Source: Hydnum rufescens UP504 (taxonomy: Eukaryota; Basidiomycota; Agaricomycetes; Cantharellales; Hydnaceae). From it: a stretch of DNA of 64,000 nucleotides. Shown piece after piece: positions 1-9,881 of the stretch. The position numbers and the translations under genes were made by a program. Below the pieces are notes generated by a model. The model made no database searches. It worked only from the letters and a program-made list of their open reading frames with translations, and was not told where the DNA came from. Each line of letters begins with the position of its first letter. Positions within the stretch are counted from its first letter, which is position 1. The DNA lies in the NCBI GenBank assembly GCA_014904985.1, contig MU129038.1:8389-72388 (forward strand), in the 5' to 3' direction.

Positions 1-758
1 CTTATTACTCTTTTGTTCTTGCTCCATGCACAGCCACCTTCAGATAGGTATATAAGCTAGCAGATTTCTTGTTCCCCCCCATCTCCTCACTCTGGAAATC
101 AACCACTGTCAACTACTGTCTACCATTCTGCTTAATATCTAAAGAACTGTCTATCTAAAGCCATCTGGAGCTAAGTCATCTTCAAGGTTGTTGAGACCAA
201 GCTACTGGAAGCCATCTACGCGAAATACTGAATCCAAGGATAGTTGCAGAACCTAAGGTTAGAGTTGCTGGACATCCAGGGAAAAGGTAAGCATAACAAA
301 AATACAAGTCAGGGAAGAAGATTGAAGCATACTAACCAAACTAACCAAGCGCCGACCATTCTATAGCCCACAGATATCCGCATTTTGACTAGGAGGACAT
401 AAACAAGGACACACAAATATCAGTAAATGAACAAACACAACACGAACACGTATAAGCCTTTCCACAAGCATCCCAGACGTATAAGCCTTCCTATAAGCAT
501 CCCCACATATAAGCCTTTCTATAAGCATTCCATACGATGTATAAGCCTTCCTATAAGCATCTACGATATATCATTGACTATTGCTAGTCCATATCACATT
601 CCATTCTTCAATAAACACATACATATCTTGCAGAGAGTGATCAACCATCGAAGCAAACCGACCCATTTGAATAAACAGAAACACAGTCTCCTATCTACAC
701 ACTGGCTGAACCAGATTTTGATTTAACAGTCATCGGAGCTCCCAACCCTTCTTCTATA
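1..758 (+). mobile_element. Ty3-A 5' LTR, 3' part
   Basis: The window opens inside an LTR. This stretch matches the last part of three complete copies (13763-15390, 19225-20911, 35883-37510), all ending in CTTCTATA. A TATA box (TATATAAG, 49-56) marks the LTR promoter. A candidate primer site follows at 761 and gag at 861, so this is a 5' LTR. The 3' end is TA rather than the usual CA. The U3 half is outside the window. Confidence 0.88.
448..565 (+). repeat. Tandem repeats in LTR U5
   Basis: Four to five imperfect tandem units of about 25 bp with the core ATAAGCCTTTC and CATCCC, downstream of the LTR TATA box. The same array is present in other LTR copies with different unit numbers: about two units at 15137-15195, four at 20597-20715 and four at 37195-37315. 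This accounts for much of the LTR length variation. No function can be assigned. Confidence 0.85.
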
Positions 759-760
759 AC

Positions 761-778
761 TGGTGGTCCTTACAGGGG
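761..778 (+). other. Candidate tRNA primer binding site
   Basis: TGGTGGTCCTTACAGGGG begins two bases after the LTR end. A primer site should start with TGG, complementary to the CCA end of a tRNA, and that is the case here. The complement would be a tRNA 3' end with acceptor strand AAGGACC and discriminator A. I cannot name the tRNA without the host tRNA set. Confidence 0.6.
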
Positions 779-860
779 TGATTCTCATTTCGATAAACCT
801 TTCACCTCTCCAAAAACATTCCACACCAGCAACATAACGACATCAACAGACTCAGAAACA

Positions 861-2015
861 ATGGCCAGAGTAGCAAATCCACGTGCAATGCCATGGCCCA
901 CAGGCAGAGATGCTCCGCATTTTAAGGGAAAATGTCTTGACAACTTCCTCCTTGACTATGAAGCTTGCTGTGATGAAGCCCTCTATGATGACCACAAGAA
1001 ATGCAAGAACATTATCCGATTCTGCAGCAATAAAGAAGCTGAACTACTGAAGAATCTCCCAGAAGTTAAGAACCCATCAACCTTTGAAGCCCTGGCTACT
1101 CGTCTCAGGAAACTTTATGGGCAGACAGACAGACGACAATGATATACTCGAGAATGACTCGCAGACTTCTGCCAACAGAAGAGAACAATTGTCAATGAGG
1201 CAGACCTGGACGAATACTATCGCGAATTTATCACTCAAGTGCAGTGTCTTGATGAAAAGAAAGTCCTAGCTGAACGAGACTGAGATGACCTTTTCTGGCA
1301 AGGGATTCCACGACATCTCCAGAAGATTGTACTTCCATTATTCCACTATGTCCCAGGATTTGATGACACAAAACCATTGGATTGCACAACAGCCTATGAC
1401 ACTATGAAAACCATACTCAAAGAGGATCTCTATTACAACTTCAGACATCTCAATAAGGATAGACCATGAACCACCACAAAGGCCAAGAAGTCTAAACCCA
1501 GAATCAGTTATTACAAATCACGTGGCAGATATAGTGACTCCTCAGATGAATCAGAAGCCTCAGAAAGTGAAGAAGAAAACAGTAACTCAGACAGTGAAAG
1601 TGAAGAAGAGCCAGTTGCCATATCACCTTCATCCATTAAAAAGGTCTCCACCAAATCAAAACCTATAGTCATCCCTTCACTACGCAATGTGACTGAACAA
1701 ATCAGTGACCTCACACAGTCCTTTAATGAAATGAAAATTCACATGGCACAGTCACAGCCGAATGGACAATCTCTTAATCCTTATATGCAACCTTCCCACT
1801 CAGAAATGCGGATTCAAGGAAGCCCAGCTACCTATCCAAACAATCAGCCACTCGGGTCTAATCATACTCAAGGCCCTAACATGTCAGCTGGTGCCACTCT
1901 CTGTTGGTTCTGTGACAAAACAGGAGCACATAACATTGGAATGAAGAACTGTCCAGATGCTCAGGCTATGGTTGCCAGGGCATTATCAAGTATTCTATCG
2001 AAGGAAGACTTGTAA
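861..2015 (+). pseudogene. gag: Gag polyprotein of Ty3-A, broken
   Basis: Structural protein of the virus-like particle. The ATG at 861 opens a frame that runs to 2015 through four in-frame TGA codons (1140, 1155, 1281, 1467). At least the first falls where the related Gag at 33768-34997 has Arg, as expected for CGA to TGA decay. The N-terminal ~200 residues are capsid-like, with blocks such as FLLDYEACC, LLKNLPE and LYGQTD conserved in the relative. A Ser/Glu-rich acidic stretch (about 1530-1620) follows, then a zinc-knuckle-like motif CWFC...H...C at 1902-1952 with unusual CX2CX5HX6C spacing. A one-base loss near 1970 shifts the frame just before the protease linker. Family assignment rests on the linked protease, pol and LTRs. 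Confidence 0.85.
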
Positions 2016-2844
2016 AAATGGATGACACCCAACTACCATGAGGAATAGCAGGAAAAGGAGGAATTAAACAAGCCATTGTGGATGATATCAAACGAATCAG
2101 GGATGAATCCCCTCATCAACGAACCACTGGGCAATCAGTATTGTCGATAAAAATGGACACTCTCCCTTCACAACACACTCATATGCGATAGCAGCAGGTC
2201 CTTTCATATCTGCACCAGCTGCCAAAACAAATAAACCAGATCATCGTCATAATCCCATGGGAGATAGAACCAATCAACGTCCTAAACATCGAATGTATGT
2301 TGATGTGCCTCCACATGGCCCAACACAAGACAAACCTTCAGCTAATCAGCCAGACTCATTACCAATGAACCCAGAACCAGTACAGCCAGCCCCAGAGAAA
2401 CCTCCGCAACCAAGTTATCCACCAGGAATACTGCCCTCCTCAATTCTAAATGAAGCAACAATGGAAAAGCCCACTCATAAGAAAACAAATCCTCCTTGAA
2501 TTGATCCCCAAGAAGAAATGATAGACATTGAGATAGCTGACCAGAGAAACGAATCCCAAAGAATCCTCCAACATATCGTTTCACTACAGACTTTCAAGAT
2601 GCTTGTGAAGACAAGGAAATAGCAAAGAAGGTGCTAAACCAAACAGTCGAAATAACTCTTGGAGACTTCCTTGGAACAGCCCATGGACCTGCAAAAATAC
2701 TTGCAGCTGGACTTAAACTTAAACACGAATATAATCCTAAACATCGAGAGCCACTCACAGTCAATCATGCTACCATAAACCACGATTTTCCTGCAACAGA
2801 AGCTCTGATTATGACTCTGATGATGAGGCGGAACATCTCTCTCT
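2016..2844 (+). pseudogene. Gag-protease linker of Ty3-A, truncated
   Basis: Remnant of the region joining Gag to protease. Pieces in different frames match the minus-strand relative: GGIKQAI (about 2060), a proline-rich linker (2257-2499), and FQDACEDKE with LGDFLG and GPAK (about 2590-2720), in the relative's order. The sequence stops short of the expected DSG protease active site at 2844, where it joins an LTR fragment. Stops and frameshifts make it non-coding today. Confidence 0.75.
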
Positions 2845-3456
2845 TGTCTATCTAAAGCCATCTGGAGCTAAGTCATCTTCAAGGTTGTTGAGACCAAGCT
2901 ACTGGAAGCCATCTACGCGAAATACTGAATCCAAGGATAGTTGCAGAACCTAAGGTTAGAGTTGCTGGACATCCAGGGAAAAGGTAAGCATAACAAAAAT
3001 ACAAGTCAGGGAAGAAGATTGAAGCATACTAACCAAACTAACCAAGCGCCGACCATTCTATAGCCCACAGATATCCGCATTTTGACTAGGAGGACATAAA
3101 CAAGGACACACAAATATCAGTAAATGAACAAACACAACACGAACACGTATAAGCCTTTCCACAAGCATCCCAGACGTATAAGCCTTCCTATAAGCATCCC
3201 CCACATATAAGCCTTTCTATAAGCATTCCATACGATGTATAAGCCTTCCTATAAGCATCTACGATATATCATTGACTATTGCTAGTCCATATCACATTCC
3301 ATTCTTCAATAAACACATACATATCTTGCAGAGAGTGATCAACCATCAAAGCAAACCGACCCATTTGAATAAACAGAAACACAGTCTCCTATCTACACAC
3401 TGGCTGAACCAGATTTTGATTTAACAGTCATCGGAGCTCCCAACCCTTCTTCTATA
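2845..3456 (+). mobile_element. Ty3-A LTR fragment, 3' part
   Basis: Nearly identical to 148-758, ending at the same CTTCTATA boundary, then joined straight to integrase sequence at 3457 instead of the primer site. One visible difference is CGAAGC to CAAAGC, a CpG change. The left joint with Gag-protease lies in a shared TGTCTATC-like stretch, suggesting a microhomology deletion. The right end suggests an LTR once inserted in integrase, followed by loss of everything between protease and LTR. Confidence 0.85.
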
Positions 3457-4206
3457 GGTTTCCATTCGACATTACAGACGCATCATGGTACACATTAAAA
3501 TGGGGAACAATCCAAACACACGGAAGAATTATTAGGAATCGTGTGGATCCAATTGGCGCATAGAGACGAAGATATTCAAGCCGCCTCAAATGACGTCCTT
3601 CAGCAAGAATCCGAAGTGCTCAAGATTATGCCAGACAAATGAAAATACGTTGGTAGACGGAAATTATCAAGCCGGTACAATTGTTCTAGTATTCAATTCC
3701 GTATTACAAATGCAACATGGACGAAAAGGGGAAATACGGTGGATTGGGCCATACGAGTTCGGCATCACCATCCCCGCGGATCCTATCAACTAGCGGAATT
3801 AGATGGAACCCCAATCAATGGAATATTCGCCGGAAACCGCTTAAAAAAATACCATATGCGCGACCAAATAGCCACAACGGACATCGCCGGCAACAGTTCC
3901 ACAGCGCCACAGACCATAATTTAAATCAAAATAATGTAGCAAAATACACAAAAATCACAGACCAAGCCGTGATATACGAAGGAGAAACAAAAATAACGAG
4001 ACAACTCTTCCCAGTATCACTCGACCGGAAAATCAATTAAGAACCTACCTTTGGCCGCCGCCAAGAGCCACAGATTCGTGGGGCTATTGGGAAAATAAAA
4101 TTGTGGAGTGGAAACGAAGGAACCTTCTCCAAGAAATCCTAGGGAACCCCTCGGAGGAGTCCCAGATCGCCGAATCCGCTTATGAATCCTCTGAAGAATG
4201 TCCATA
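3457..4206 (+). pseudogene. pol: Integrase C-terminus and pol tail, copy 1
   Basis: Matches 12388-13142 of copy 2. It begins inside the integrase C-terminal region and continues into a tail ending in ESAYESSEECP and TAA (4204-4206). Small indels break the frame near 3590 and 3897. At the adenine run near 3840 this copy keeps seven A residues, the in-frame length, where copy 2 has six. The tail after integrase carries no chromodomain that I can see. Catalytic residues are absent. Confidence 0.8.
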
Positions 4207-4687
4207 AAAGGAAAAATCTATTCTCAAAAAGGAAATCCCTGAAACAATCTCTACAAGCCGCATCACAAGACTACGACTAAAACTATAGATCTTAGACGAC
4301 CCTATGAACATGAGGCCAAAAGAAATTTCGAATTGACGCCCTGGAGCCACGAAATGTTGAGTCGCGGAAAGTGCCGGAATTCGAAAAACTGTTACCGGTC
4401 TACGATAAAAACCTACTGCCACGCCAAAAATCAACGTCCTGCCTCTTCTGATCCCTCCCGCATCGCAGCAATGTGATCCTCCGTGTCTCTGATTCCCTAC
4501 TCGAGCTTTAAGTTATGAAATATGGATCTCTGGCGACCCTTCCTTCTTATTTTTTTTCAGTATCTATTGTTCTGCGCGTACACTCAACGGCTCTACTAAA
4601 TCGCCCCAGATGACGTTCGTATTACGACAAGGAAACATACGGGCAACATCTGACATGAGTGACACGAGTGTGGGGTAAGCCCAACAA

Positions 4688-4695
4688 CTATAAAG
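4688..4695 (+). promoter_or_regulatory. TATA box of ORF3, copy 1
   Basis: CTATAAAG lies about 88 bases upstream of the ORF3 ATG (4776), followed by a CT-rich leader. The same box is kept in copy 2 (13622-13629). It lies about 480 bases after the pol stop; 4207-4687 holds no other feature I can identify. This suggests ORF3 had its own promoter. Confidence 0.55.
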
Positions 4696-4775
4696 GCGAC
4701 ACGAAAAACTAACAAGCTGTACCCCAGCCCACTATCCACATCTATCACATTCTCTCCAATTCACACTTCTCTACC

Positions 4776-6149
4776 ATGACCGACTCTGCTCACTTCGACT
4801 CGACCAGCATCATCTGCTCAAGGCTACGTATTCGAATATATCCACACGCCTGCCCCTTCTCCTGCATTATCTATGATCTCCGCGGGTCCCAAGACCGATG
4901 AAGATCCGGTCTTCGTTTCGCTCATCAAAAAAGAAGAAAATAAAACTAGCGAGGTACGATCAAAGTTCGGTTTGCGAACGAACCTCAAAAACTGACACAA
5001 ACCCAGGGATTCTGGCCGGATTCTGTGAATACTTCGGGTGCCATTGTCAAACAGTACAATAACGACGAATCCTCCAAAGTCGACCAACTCGTGGGTCTCA
5101 GTTTCCAACGCACGCTCGATCCCCGCCTCACATTACACCCCTTCATCGATAACTTCTACCCGCAGACGCGGATCCCTCTTAACTCGCCTCCTCTCAGTAC
5201 TGTTCAAACGCCTCTCCCTATATCGCAAAATATCGCCCCGTCAAATCAAAACGCGAAGGAAGAGAACGCCAAGCGACCTACAACCCTGACAGCACAGCAA
5301 CTTCGCGAAATCTTCGACTCCTCCACAGAACCATCCACCAGATCGACCCGCTCATCGTTCCACCTCTCTTATTCCCCTCCACATCCCCCTCGCGCACCAC
5401 GAAACTTCCACAAGCCCCAATCAGTGTTCCACGGCCCGGCAAGAACAGCAACTCGTACCGAGCATGGCCCTCTTATCGCCAAGCAATCATTGATCGTGAA
5501 CGGAACGCCGCTCAAAAGTTAGAAGAAGTACGGAAGAACTACGAGATACAGCGAAGCGAAGACATAAAATGCCACGTGGATCTCTAGACCAGCTGAGTCG
5601 CACGATCGCAAATCATAACCTACAAATGGACTCTCTCACGCCCCCGTTGTCTCTTCTTTCGGCCACCCTGCACCAACGAGAAGCCGACCTGAACACAAAA
5701 TCTGATGTTCTCAATAAACACGACCTCAAGCTCCTCCGCGACGAATACTACGTATCGCCTGGCGAGATCGCCTTCTTTATCCATCCACGTACCTTCACAC
5801 ATCGCAAGTTGACCGTCTCGCCCGTATTTTTATCCAGGCTGCCGACATAATACGACAAGAACATCGTATGGGTACACCCTACTCCGCCTTTATTCTTCAT
5901 CGACGCATTGCACCCGCTCTCTCTCAGCTATCGGCCTCACTTTCCACCTCGCACGACATGGCCCCTGCTATCGTGACCGATGACCGCGCATCAACTTACT
6001 ACACGGTACGCGTCCGAGATATCCAGTACGACCTTCGAAATAACGAATGGGACGAGTTCAAAGATACCACGACCGAGTTCGAGCTTAAGGAACTACCATC
6101 CAATCCCGGGATCGAAATTGTTTCGGACGACGACTCGAGCGGCTGGTAG
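4776..6149 (+). pseudogene. ORF3, extra gene after integrase, copy 1
   Basis: I do not recognise this protein. The ATG at 4776 starts MTDSAHFDS. After frameshifts near 4800 and 4950 the frame continues through GFWPDSVNTSGAIVKQYNND (about 5010-5065), a Pro/Ser/Thr-rich middle (5100-5450), a charged segment likely to form a coiled coil (about 5515-5560, LEEVRKNYEI in copy 2), and an acidic end SDDDSSGW with TAG at 6147-6149. Intact length would be about 430-450 residues. It has its own TATA box and a long poly(A) tract 300 bases after the stop, which is odd for a retrotransposon gene. An env-like role is not supported: no signal peptide or membrane segment is evident. Confidence 0.6.
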
Positions 6150-6766
6150 CCATTGCGACATCTAAGGCTCTCCCAATCCTCTCTATCCCTCGCCAACTCA
6201 AATCCCCACTACCCTCTCTCTTCATTAAACAAAAAATGTGCTCGCCCCAATGTACCATGTCTCTCGCTGAAAGAAAACCCCTCTCTCATCTTTCCTTTTT
6301 CTCCCCATGTAAAATCATGTCGCCTAAAGGCAAATCAATGTTCCCTATTCTCTTAAAAAAAAAAATTCTCTAAGCCTAAAAAGCTCTCTTTTTTACTTGA
6401 ACCTTTTAAAAACTAACCTCGCCTGATATGTGAACTTGTGAACCTTGTCAAAAAAAAAAAAAAAAAAAAATAAAAAAAAAAAAAAATCAAAAAAAAAAAA
6501 AAAAAACAAAAGAAAAAGCTAGTCCGTATAAAAACATTCACAAGTCCGTAACAAAAAACCACACTAATTAGGAGACCGCGACTTAACCGGTAACAAAAAA
6601 CACAGTCAATTAATCAAAAAATTTCGCAAAACCGAACCGAACTGAAGTGCCCTGACAATCCAAGGGCCCCTCAAAGTCTAGACCTGTCTTCAAATCCATT
6701 TCATAAATAGCACTTCTCACACAAAATCCTCATTTCCCCATCCATCCACTGACTCTCAAAAGACGT
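6150..6766 (+). other. ORF3 3' region with poly(A) tract
   Basis: Non-coding stretch between ORF3 and ORF4. A run of adenines with few interruptions spans about 6450-6507, some 300 bases after the ORF3 stop. Copy 2 has a shorter run at 17030-17052 in the same place. A genomic poly(A) tract here resembles the tail of a processed transcript. Upstream the sequence is CT-rich with a second adenine run near 6354. Confidence 0.7.
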
Positions 6767-8660
6767 ATGTCAAAAACAACACAACTCGTATAAATGCTTA
6801 CCTAAAAATGGGTAGGACATCAAATATGCCTACCAAAATACTCACCCAACGGCATTTCTGAGATCATACGGAACTCCCCATCCAACACTCGACGACATAT
6901 ACATCCCGGACGATATGACAGGATTCATGTTTTCGTTCGTACAACATGTCAGGGACCGGAATGACTCCAATTCCTGCAATCCCACATCGGACGAAAAAAA
7001 GGGGGGTTACCTTTTGCCCAACCGACGACAACTGCAGTCAAAACACTATACAATCGCCTGCCTCAGAAGTCGGTATGGCGTAACCCGAGAATACTCCGCT
7101 TGACTCAGATTCTTCATGTGAAGGTGCCAGATAAGAACGGAAGTATATGGGCATTGACCCACAGACACAGTCCCCTTCCTACAATTCCACCCATCACCTC
7201 CCTGAATCAACCACCATCGTCGCCATTGAATTGTCTTTCCAATAAATCTCCTCTATCACTGAAATCATGACAGGCAGATGAAAAAACACCAATAATAAGA
7301 AAAGAGGAACATAAGACAGCGGGTCCTGGTCACGTGCCAAAACGACAGATACAAAAGCTCAAAAACGCGGACCACACGTCTTCATCTGCAATTCTACTAA
7401 AAACTCACTACAAACCCAAAAAGCATGAGTTCAACCAGTATCGGTAAAAAACCACATCATTAAGACGTTCATTAAACATTCAGGAGCTCAGGCGATATCG
7501 AAAACTCAGCGCAATATCGAATTTGACTGCCAATAAATTCCTCTCTCATGAAGGACTTTGCAACGATGGAAGAAACTGAATCGCCTGGACTAGTAACCGA
7601 CTGCGACTCAACTACCATGGCACTATGAGGAGAATTCGCGTATTTTATCCTGACCCTCGAAAACGATCCGATCCTTCTATTATGGCTTACTTAAGCCAAA
7701 TCCCGAATCGTGGACTTCAGTTTCAGGTCACCTACTCGTTCAATCCATCCTCACTCCTCGTAGTGTTTGGACGGAAATGGGATGCAGTGCCCATGAACCA
7801 TACCTTCACCCACCACAATCCCCCATCGCGCCGTTTGATTCCTCTTTGAAATAACACGCTGCCTCTGCTCGTCCCCTGCCTGACATTGACGTATGAGAAG
7901 CTGACACAAATATGAATGAACAATGACCTGCACATCAATGAAGGATTTTGGACCCATGAAAACCTAAGGAGATTAAATGGACACATGATTATGGATCGCG
8001 GATGCAAAGAGTGCATAAAACAAGAATCGACGACCTATCCTCAGGCACGAAAAAAAAGTGTTCACATGCCATTGGAACTTCACACGATTGTATATCGGCA
8101 TTCGTTACCCGTACCAGAACCATTTCACCCATCCTCAAAAACCCCACACGATTATCCTAATTTATACCCTTAATCCCCCCAAAGTTGCAAACGACTGGCG
8201 TTTATACCCAAAGACAAAAAGCGGGTCGACTGGCCCAAACCGTAACGAGTTCGGGGACCAGCTAACAGATCCGACCTCAGATACGCCATGACCTCGGAAA
8301 CAGAATTTTGGTCCCTTCTCCTCCGTGTTCCAGAAAACATGTTCTGTACCACACCGACACTTCTCCACAGATGCTCTATGACCTCCACCTGAACAATGCC
8401 ATTCAAAGTGGTAAATCGCTTAAAATCCTAGAATATCGAAAGGAGCCGCCCGCAAAGGAAAACAATAAAAACGCGATTATTAAGATCCATTACCCAACAA
8501 GAAGCGCTTCTAATTCAACCAAATTGACAAACGTAACTCAGAAGAACATATTGCTTTGGTTACAAGGTGGACGTGGTGGTTCTACACAAGGAGCATTGGT
8601 CAGATCCAATCATACTGACTGTCAGAAAGCAAAAGGGCATTGCAAGACGGGCTGCAATTA
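6767..8660 (+). pseudogene. ORF4, second extra gene, copy 1 (heavily damaged)
   Basis: Counterpart of 17364-19020 in copy 2. Recognisable shared blocks are VRDRND (about 6950), PLELHTIVYR (about 8070) and a leucine/asparagine block near 8385-8420. Many one- or two-base insertions relative to copy 2 destroy every frame; the density of single-base indels resembles unpolished long-read sequence as much as evolutionary decay. The product is unknown. It ends just before the degenerate 3' LTR. Confidence 0.5.
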
Positions 8661-8677
8661 AACGTGTCTTCACCATC

Positions 8678-9876
8678 TGTAGGAAGATAAAACATCCAGT
8701 ATGAAAATGCGAAATTACACAACTGTCCAGCCATCTTGGAGATCACATGACGCCAATTATAAGATTAATTACGCCTACGTGCAGGAACACAATTCGTTTT
8801 ATAACTCGTCAGTTTTTGGTCGGAGAGGTACGCCCATATACGCTTAGAAAGCTACGATCTCACACCTTTCGAACGGTACAAACACAAGTTGAACGGACCA
8901 AAACTGCACTCTCCAGGCATTTATTATTAAAAATCCGGATTTCCAGTAAAAAACGAATACCTCCGTCAGTTCGCATTAATACTCTCGAACAACCGCGCTA
9001 GAAAGATATAAAAAATCCCATCCAAACGGTACGGAGCACGGCAAGACCACGATTAAAAAGAACTCTACAACGATTATTACGTATCGGAATTAACCCACTC
9101 AGTAAAAAATGAATTTCTCGCGTTCAGTTACACCGGATCTGCTCGGAACCAAACCAGCGCCAAGAAAGCTGTTAACATAAGGCTTGGAATGATTACCCAA
9201 GCACGCTAAATTACGAGAACAAACTGCTGTCTCTGGCATCGAAATCCCCACACCATGTAACTTGCTATCCTTATTATTAACCAGTTACAAAAACCCTTAA
9301 CCACTCGAGACATGCTCGATTAAATCCATCGACACCGGAGATGTCCTTATAATTATCGCTTCCCATGAGCCCACATCACAAAAGATCAGTGACAATCATG
9401 CTCCAAACATCCAAAGTCAGCAAATTATCGTGACTACATTACCCTTTATGATCCCTTTTGTTCTCTTAATAAATGATAAACATATAATAATAGAAATAAA
9501 TCACTATGATACACTACATATGAGATGCCTCGACTATGACCGCATTAATGACATACAGTTTCTTTATAATAATCTATTGTTCAATAATACCCATAATGAT
9601 CCCCATGCATCAGACCCATAGCTTTATATATCTGTCTTTTCTTGACTCCAATGCACAGCCACTTAACAGAATACGAGTATTAAAGAACAGCAGAATTTTC
9701 CAATTGTTCCCCCCATCACAGTCACTCTTGGATGAACCACTGTCAAACTATGTCCACAACTGCTTTAATAAATATAAAGACTGCCTACTAAGCATAACCG
9801 TGGAGCTAGACTTACAAGGTTGATAGAAAGCTACTGGAGACAGGAACTACTGAAGCCAAGAGAACCTAAAATAGAG
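8678..9876 (+). mobile_element. Ty3-A 3' LTR, copy 1 (degenerate)
   Basis: Starts with a damaged TGTAGGAAGAT after the same internal sequence that precedes the 3' LTR at 19225. It can be followed with many small indels through the U3 repeats (8750-9150) and the downstream leader to about 9876, where homology stops and RT sequence begins. The final ~500 LTR bases, including the U5 repeats, are missing. It therefore also marks the deletion joint with copy 2 pol. Confidence 0.78.
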
Positions 9877-9881
9877 GATAC

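Larger units (their letters stand above)
1..9876 (+). mobile_element. Ty3-A LTR retrotransposon, copy 1 (rearranged)
   Basis: Plus-strand element with, in order, an LTR 3' part (1-758), primer site, Gag-protease (861-2844), an LTR fragment (2845-3456), the integrase C-terminus (3457-4206), ORF3, ORF4 and a degenerate 3' LTR (8678-9876). RT, RNase H and most of integrase are missing and replaced by the LTR fragment. The same order from integrase tail to 3' LTR recurs in copy 2. All coding parts are broken. The target-site duplication cannot be tested because the left end lies outside the window. Confidence 0.8.

Noticed and set aside
4776..6149. ORF3 considered as an envelope-like gene
   Set aside because: No signal peptide, transmembrane helix or cysteine pattern is visible, and the middle is Pro/Ser-rich and disordered.
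7732..8016. Minus-strand ORFs in ORF4 copy 1
   Set aside because: They are absent or broken in copy 2, while plus-strand blocks are conserved between the copies.
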